From contig JBJMTV010000049.1 of assembly GCA_045811525.1 (NCBI GenBank), positions 5,684 to 69,683 of the forward strand: a stretch of 64,000 nt of DNA, written 5' to 3'. The notes below the pieces were generated by a model. The model was not told where the DNA came from, searched no databases, and saw only the letters and a program-made list of their open reading frames with translations. This DNA is from VAZQ01 sp045811525. Lineage in GTDB: Bacteria; Pseudomonadota; Alphaproteobacteria; Rhizobiales; Xanthobacteraceae. A program made the position numbers and the translations under genes. This document shows positions 60,963-64,000 of the stretch, one piece after another (within the stretch, counting starts at the first letter, position 1; each line of letters begins with the position of its first letter).

Positions 60963-62003
60963 ATGCCCCCTTTTATGAGCCTGCCTTTGCTCTCGGCTCT
61001 GGCCATCTTCAGCCTGGCTGCGAGCACCCAAGCACAGGAATTCCGCATCGAGGACGTGAGCTCGACGGCGGCCCTGGCTGTCGATCAGCTCAAGCCGAAC
61101 GTGATCAAGTTCATTGATCGGCCTAGTGAGGAATTGATCGATCCGGATGCGGGCTTGATCCGCTTCGAGGATTGGGCACAGGCGCGGCCGGTCGAGAAGC
61201 AATATCTCACGCCGTTCCCGAGCTACGTGGAGCCCACGGTCGACGTCACCGTCGAAGGGGTGCACAAGCGCTTCAAGGAAAAGCTCCACATGTATGTGGG
61301 CGAAGCCCGCTTCACGGTGGCGCGCGCCCCCAGCTCGATTGATCTTGCGAGTTTCGTCTCGCTACCTTTCATCGAGCGGATTGATCCTGCGATCAAGCAT
61401 CGCTTGATCACGCCGGCGGAAGCCGTGTCGGCCAAAGATCCGCGGGCCATGCACAACCAGCATCCGCTCCGGCGCTGGTGCGAGACGAGAACCGTCACGA
61501 TCTGCATCCATTCGCGCTATCAGTTCGAGGGTAAGCTGCCGATCGGCATCCGGATCGCAAACAAGATCAGGGAAGGCCACAAGCAGATCTCGGAAAATCT
61601 CGAGTTCGAGAGCGAGCTCACCTTGCGACCCGCTGCCGAAGTGGTCGAAATGGGTTTGCCCAGCTTGACCGGCCTCGATACTCCGCCCCTCGGCGCGCTC
61701 GAGCAGAATATCTATTACATCAATCAGGTCCTGCAGTTCGGCAAACTGCTGGCAGTTTTCCAAGCGCACCCGACCGATGCCAATCAGACTGTGGTCACGG
61801 TCTTCATGGCACTTGCCGTCGAGAGCAGCATGCTAGGCAAAAAGAAGGAGTTCATGAAAGTGCCGGTGCTGCGTAATCTGGTCCCGGCCCAGGTGCTCGC
61901 TGGCAAGAGCTCATTTAACACCGGCAACTCCATCAGCGCCGGCCTACCCGTCTATGCCCGCAACCAGATCAAGGCCATCGCTGGAATCCTCGAACGCAAG
62001 TAA
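60963..62003 (+). CDS. Exported protein of unknown function
   Basis: ATG 60963 starts ten bases after the PBP stop. The 346-residue protein has a signal peptide (PPFMSLPLLSALAIFSLAAS..TQA) and a mature part with DQLKPNVIKFIDRPSEELID, EKQYLTPFPSYVEPTVDVTV and RRWCETRTVTICIHSRYQFE, with two cysteines that may form a disulphide. No known enzymatic motif is seen. The close spacing suggests an operon with the PBP and hence a cell-envelope role. Confidence 0.65.
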   Translation: MPPFMSLPLLSALAIFSLAASTQAQEFRIEDVSSTAALAVDQLKPNVIKFIDRPSEELIDPDAGLIRFEDWAQARPVEKQYLTPFPSYVEPTVDVTVEGVHKRFKEKLHMYVGEARFTVARAPSSIDLASFVSLPFIERIDPAIKHRLITPAEAVSAKDPRAMHNQHPLRRWCETRTVTICIHSRYQFEGKLPIGIRIANKIREGHKQISENLEFESELTLRPAAEVVEMGLPSLTGLDTPPLGALEQNIYYINQVLQFGKLLAVFQAHPTDANQTVVTVFMALAVESSMLGKKKEFMKVPVLRNLVPAQVLAGKSSFNTGNSISAGLPVYARNQIKAIAGILERK

Positions 62004-62062
62004 TGTCGCCGCGGCGGTTTTGGGCTATGACTTGAGCCCTTGATCAGCGGAGACAGCAGGAC

Positions 62063-63037
62063 ATGGGCGTTCTCATTGCGGGCCAGTGGCGTGACGAAGA
62101 GTTGCCGCAAGAGGTTGGGCAGACTGGCGACTTTCGGCGTGCGGACAGTCGCTTTCGCGATCGCATCACGGCAGACGGCTCCTCCGGCTTCAAGGCTGAA
62201 GCGGGGCGTTATCATCTCTACGTCGCGCACGGCTGTCCGTGGGCGCATCGAACGCTCATCTATCTGGCGCTTAAGAAGCTCGAGTCTGCGATCTCGGTGG
62301 CCTATGCCATCCCAGGATTGAAAGAGCAGGGCTGGAGCTTTGCCAACGATCCGAGATTTCCGGACTGCACACCGGACCTCGTGAATGGTTTCAGCTACCT
62401 CCATCAGGCGTATAGCGCGAGCGACCCGAGCTATACCGGCAAGGTCACTGTACCAACGCTCTGGGACAAGAAGACGAAGCGCGTCATCAACAACGAGTCC
62501 TCCGAAATCATCCGGATGCTCAACAGTGAGTTCAGCGGAATCGCAGGCAATGACATCGACCTCTACCCGCCGGCGTTGCGGAGCGAGATCGATAGCCTCA
62601 ACGAGGTTGTCTACAGAAACGTGAACAATGGCGTCTATCGCTGCGGCTTTGCCCGGTCTCAGGCTGCATACGAAGAGGCGTATGACGGTCTGTTCGACAC
62701 GCTCGATGAGCTTGAGCGTCGACTCGGACGTCAGCGCTATCTGATCGGCGGTCAAATGACGGAGGCAGACTGGCGCCTGTTTCCGACACTGGTGCGTTTT
62801 GACGTGGCCTACTTCTCGCTGTTCAAGTGCAACAAGAAACGAATCGCGGACTACCCCAACATCCTGAATTACATGCGCGAGCTCTATCAGGTCCCCGGCG
62901 TGGCCGCGACCGTGAAGCCGCGGTACTACGTGATGAATTATTGGTCGATCAAGCGTCTCAATCCGAGCGGAATTATTCCCAAGGGTACCCCGGTCGATTA
63001 TTCGCAGCCGCATGACAGGGCCCGCTTAGCGGCCTGA
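62063..63037 (+). CDS. Glutathionyl-hydroquinone reductase (Xi-class GST)
   Basis: The 324-residue protein has the class Xi layout: an N-terminal loop (FRRADSRFRDRITADGSSGF), a thioredoxin-like domain with the catalytic Cys in YHLYVAHGCPWAHRTLIYLA, the long insert (LPGLKEQGWSFANDPRFPDC type segment) and an all-helical C-terminal domain with YLIGGQMTEADWRLFPTLVR. Such enzymes reduce glutathionyl-hydroquinones formed from quinones and help detoxify them. The cytoplasmic enzyme has no visible operon partner. Confidence 0.85.
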   Translation: MGVLIAGQWRDEELPQEVGQTGDFRRADSRFRDRITADGSSGFKAEAGRYHLYVAHGCPWAHRTLIYLALKKLESAISVAYAIPGLKEQGWSFANDPRFPDCTPDLVNGFSYLHQAYSASDPSYTGKVTVPTLWDKKTKRVINNESSEIIRMLNSEFSGIAGNDIDLYPPALRSEIDSLNEVVYRNVNNGVYRCGFARSQAAYEEAYDGLFDTLDELERRLGRQRYLIGGQMTEADWRLFPTLVRFDVAYFSLFKCNKKRIADYPNILNYMRELYQVPGVAATVKPRYYVMNYWSIKRLNPSGIIPKGTPVDYSQPHDRARLAA

Positions 63038-63368
63038 ATTCAGTCTCGTTCCGCATCGCGAGTTCCACGGAAGTTGCGTCTGTTAGTTTCTCGCAACTTC
63101 TCAAAAATGCCGCCTTTGCGCATTTTCTGCTGCCCTTGGGGCGGGGCGGGACGCGCGTATGCGGACCACCTGCTGAAGACGGGAAGGGGGGGCCGGTGCA
63201 TGGGGCAACCGGCCGAAACCGACGCCGCGCAACCCCTGCGGTGCCGGAGGGGACACTCTGTCAACACTAGCGCTCGAGCATTGCGGCCGCGCCTTTGATG
63301 ACGTGGCCGGCTTCGCCGCGCCAGCGGCGGGCTCCGAACAGTCCTCGCGAGTCGCGCCGCGGTCGAGC
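63038..63368. other. Interval between GST and MFS genes
   Basis: No supported gene lies here. The frame of the MFS gene is open upstream of the chosen start (a GTG at 63303 is also in frame), so part of this stretch may belong to its N-terminus. Confidence 0.35.
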
Positions 63369-64000
63369 GTGTCAGCGAGCGCGCGCGGCCTCGACTGGTT
63401 CACGTTCTTCTTGGCCGACATTCAGACCGGGTTCGGCCCGTTCGTCGCCGTTTATCTCACGTCACAACAATGGGCGCAGTTTGATATTGGCTTGGTGCTG
63501 ACCGCGGGCGGTCTGGTCGCCCTCGCTGTACAAATGCCAGGTGGCGCGCTCGTCGATGCTATGCGCTCGGCGCGCCTTGTTGCCGGAATTGCGGTCGCGG
63601 TGATCTGCCTAAGCGCGGCAGCGCTTGCGCTTTGGCCGAGCTTCCCGGTTGTCCTCGCCTCGCGGATTGCTCACGCCGCGGCGAGCTGCGTTCTGGGTCC
63701 GGTCATCGCCGCACTCAGTCTGGCCGTGGTCGGCCATGCGGCATTTGGGGCGCGGCTTGGGCGCAATGCGCGCTTCGCCTCGATCGGCAACGGCGTCGCC
63801 GCTGGCGCGATGGGGCTATGCGGGTCTCTGCTTTCGAATCAGGCAGTCTTCTTCATGACCGCCGCACTTGCAGCGCCAGCATTGCTCGCGCTTTTTTCGA
63901 TCCGCAACGGGCAATCCGGGCACCAGCGCGCGATCAAGGCGGCTCCGGCAGAGAGAGGATTCACGGCTGCCCTTGCCGATCGGCGCCTGTTGATCTTTGC
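63369..64000 (+). CDS. MFS transporter, 3' end outside window
   Basis: GTG 63369 gives SASARGLDWFTFFLADIQTG, the usual opening of a Hyphomicrobiales MFS group; GTG 63303 would add 22 residues. The visible 210 residues contain about six membrane segments (FVAVYLTSQQ, LVLTAGGLVALAVQMPGGAL, LVAGIAVAVICLSAAALALW, VGHAAFGARLGRNARFASIG) and the conserved G-x-x-x-D loop after segment 2 (PGGALVDAMRSAR). The rest lies beyond position 64000. The substrate is unknown. Confidence 0.75.
   Translation, partial: MSASARGLDWFTFFLADIQTGFGPFVAVYLTSQQWAQFDIGLVLTAGGLVALAVQMPGGALVDAMRSARLVAGIAVAVICLSAAALALWPSFPVVLASRIAHAAASCVLGPVIAALSLAVVGHAAFGARLGRNARFASIGNGVAAGAMGLCGSLLSNQAVFFMTAALAAPALLALFSIRNGQSGHQRAIKAAPAERGFTAALADRRLLIF

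Overview
The window is GC-rich chromosomal DNA from an alphaproteobacterium, most likely order Hyphomicrobiales (Rhizobiales, near Bradyrhizobium, Rhodopseudomonas or Xanthobacteraceae). The evidence is the gene order rlmB - tRNA-Tyr - tRNA-Gly - tuf - tRNA-Trp - secE - nusG - rplKA - rplJL - rpoBC, the many Bug-type solute-binding proteins, and the style of the small secreted proteins. All names come from reading translations; no database was searched.

Layout. (1) 1-1200: the end of a secreted Tyr/Pro-rich protein and rlmB. (2) 1373-22335: a genomic island of about 20.9 kb inserted in tRNA-Tyr. It is bounded by a perfect 45-bp repeat of the 5' half of the tRNA. The intact tRNA is at the right end, just downstream of a tyrosine recombinase. 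The island's right third is an intact module: recombinase, excisionase-like protein, Toprim/AAA primase-helicase, PC4-like protein and small DNA-binding proteins in an ATGA-coupled operon. Its left two thirds are cargo and decay: three secreted proteins that share a six-repeat FG-GAP/VCBS module (two with a seven-repeat propeller head, one with a G1/eqolisin peptidase head), repeated DNA-ligase remnants, a serine recombinase, an IS66 fragment and several genes broken by single-base frameshifts. (3) 22.4-40.3 kb: tRNA-Gly, then a second accessory region. It holds an acyltransferase, an integrase relic, a RidA protein, solute-binding proteins, a complete SsuABC/TauABC-like ABC transporter, and a likely catabolic set (class II aldolase-like, cyclase, MBL hydrolase, alpha/beta hydrolase, UbiD decarboxylase), followed by hsp20 and lon. 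(4) 40.4-57.7 kb: the translation/transcription core, tuf to rpoC. It is unusual in two ways: EF-Tu has a divergent, longer switch I, and three reverse-strand genes (a triple RidA fusion, a MetE-like protein and a small secreted protein) sit between rplA and rplJ. (5) 57.9-64 kb: a class A penicillin-binding protein, an unknown secreted protein, a Xi-class glutathione transferase and the start of an MFS transporter.

The observations most worth following are the island that rebuilds the 5' half of tRNA-Tyr and supplies its promoter, the divergent EF-Tu, the modular FG-GAP protein family, and the triple RidA fusion.
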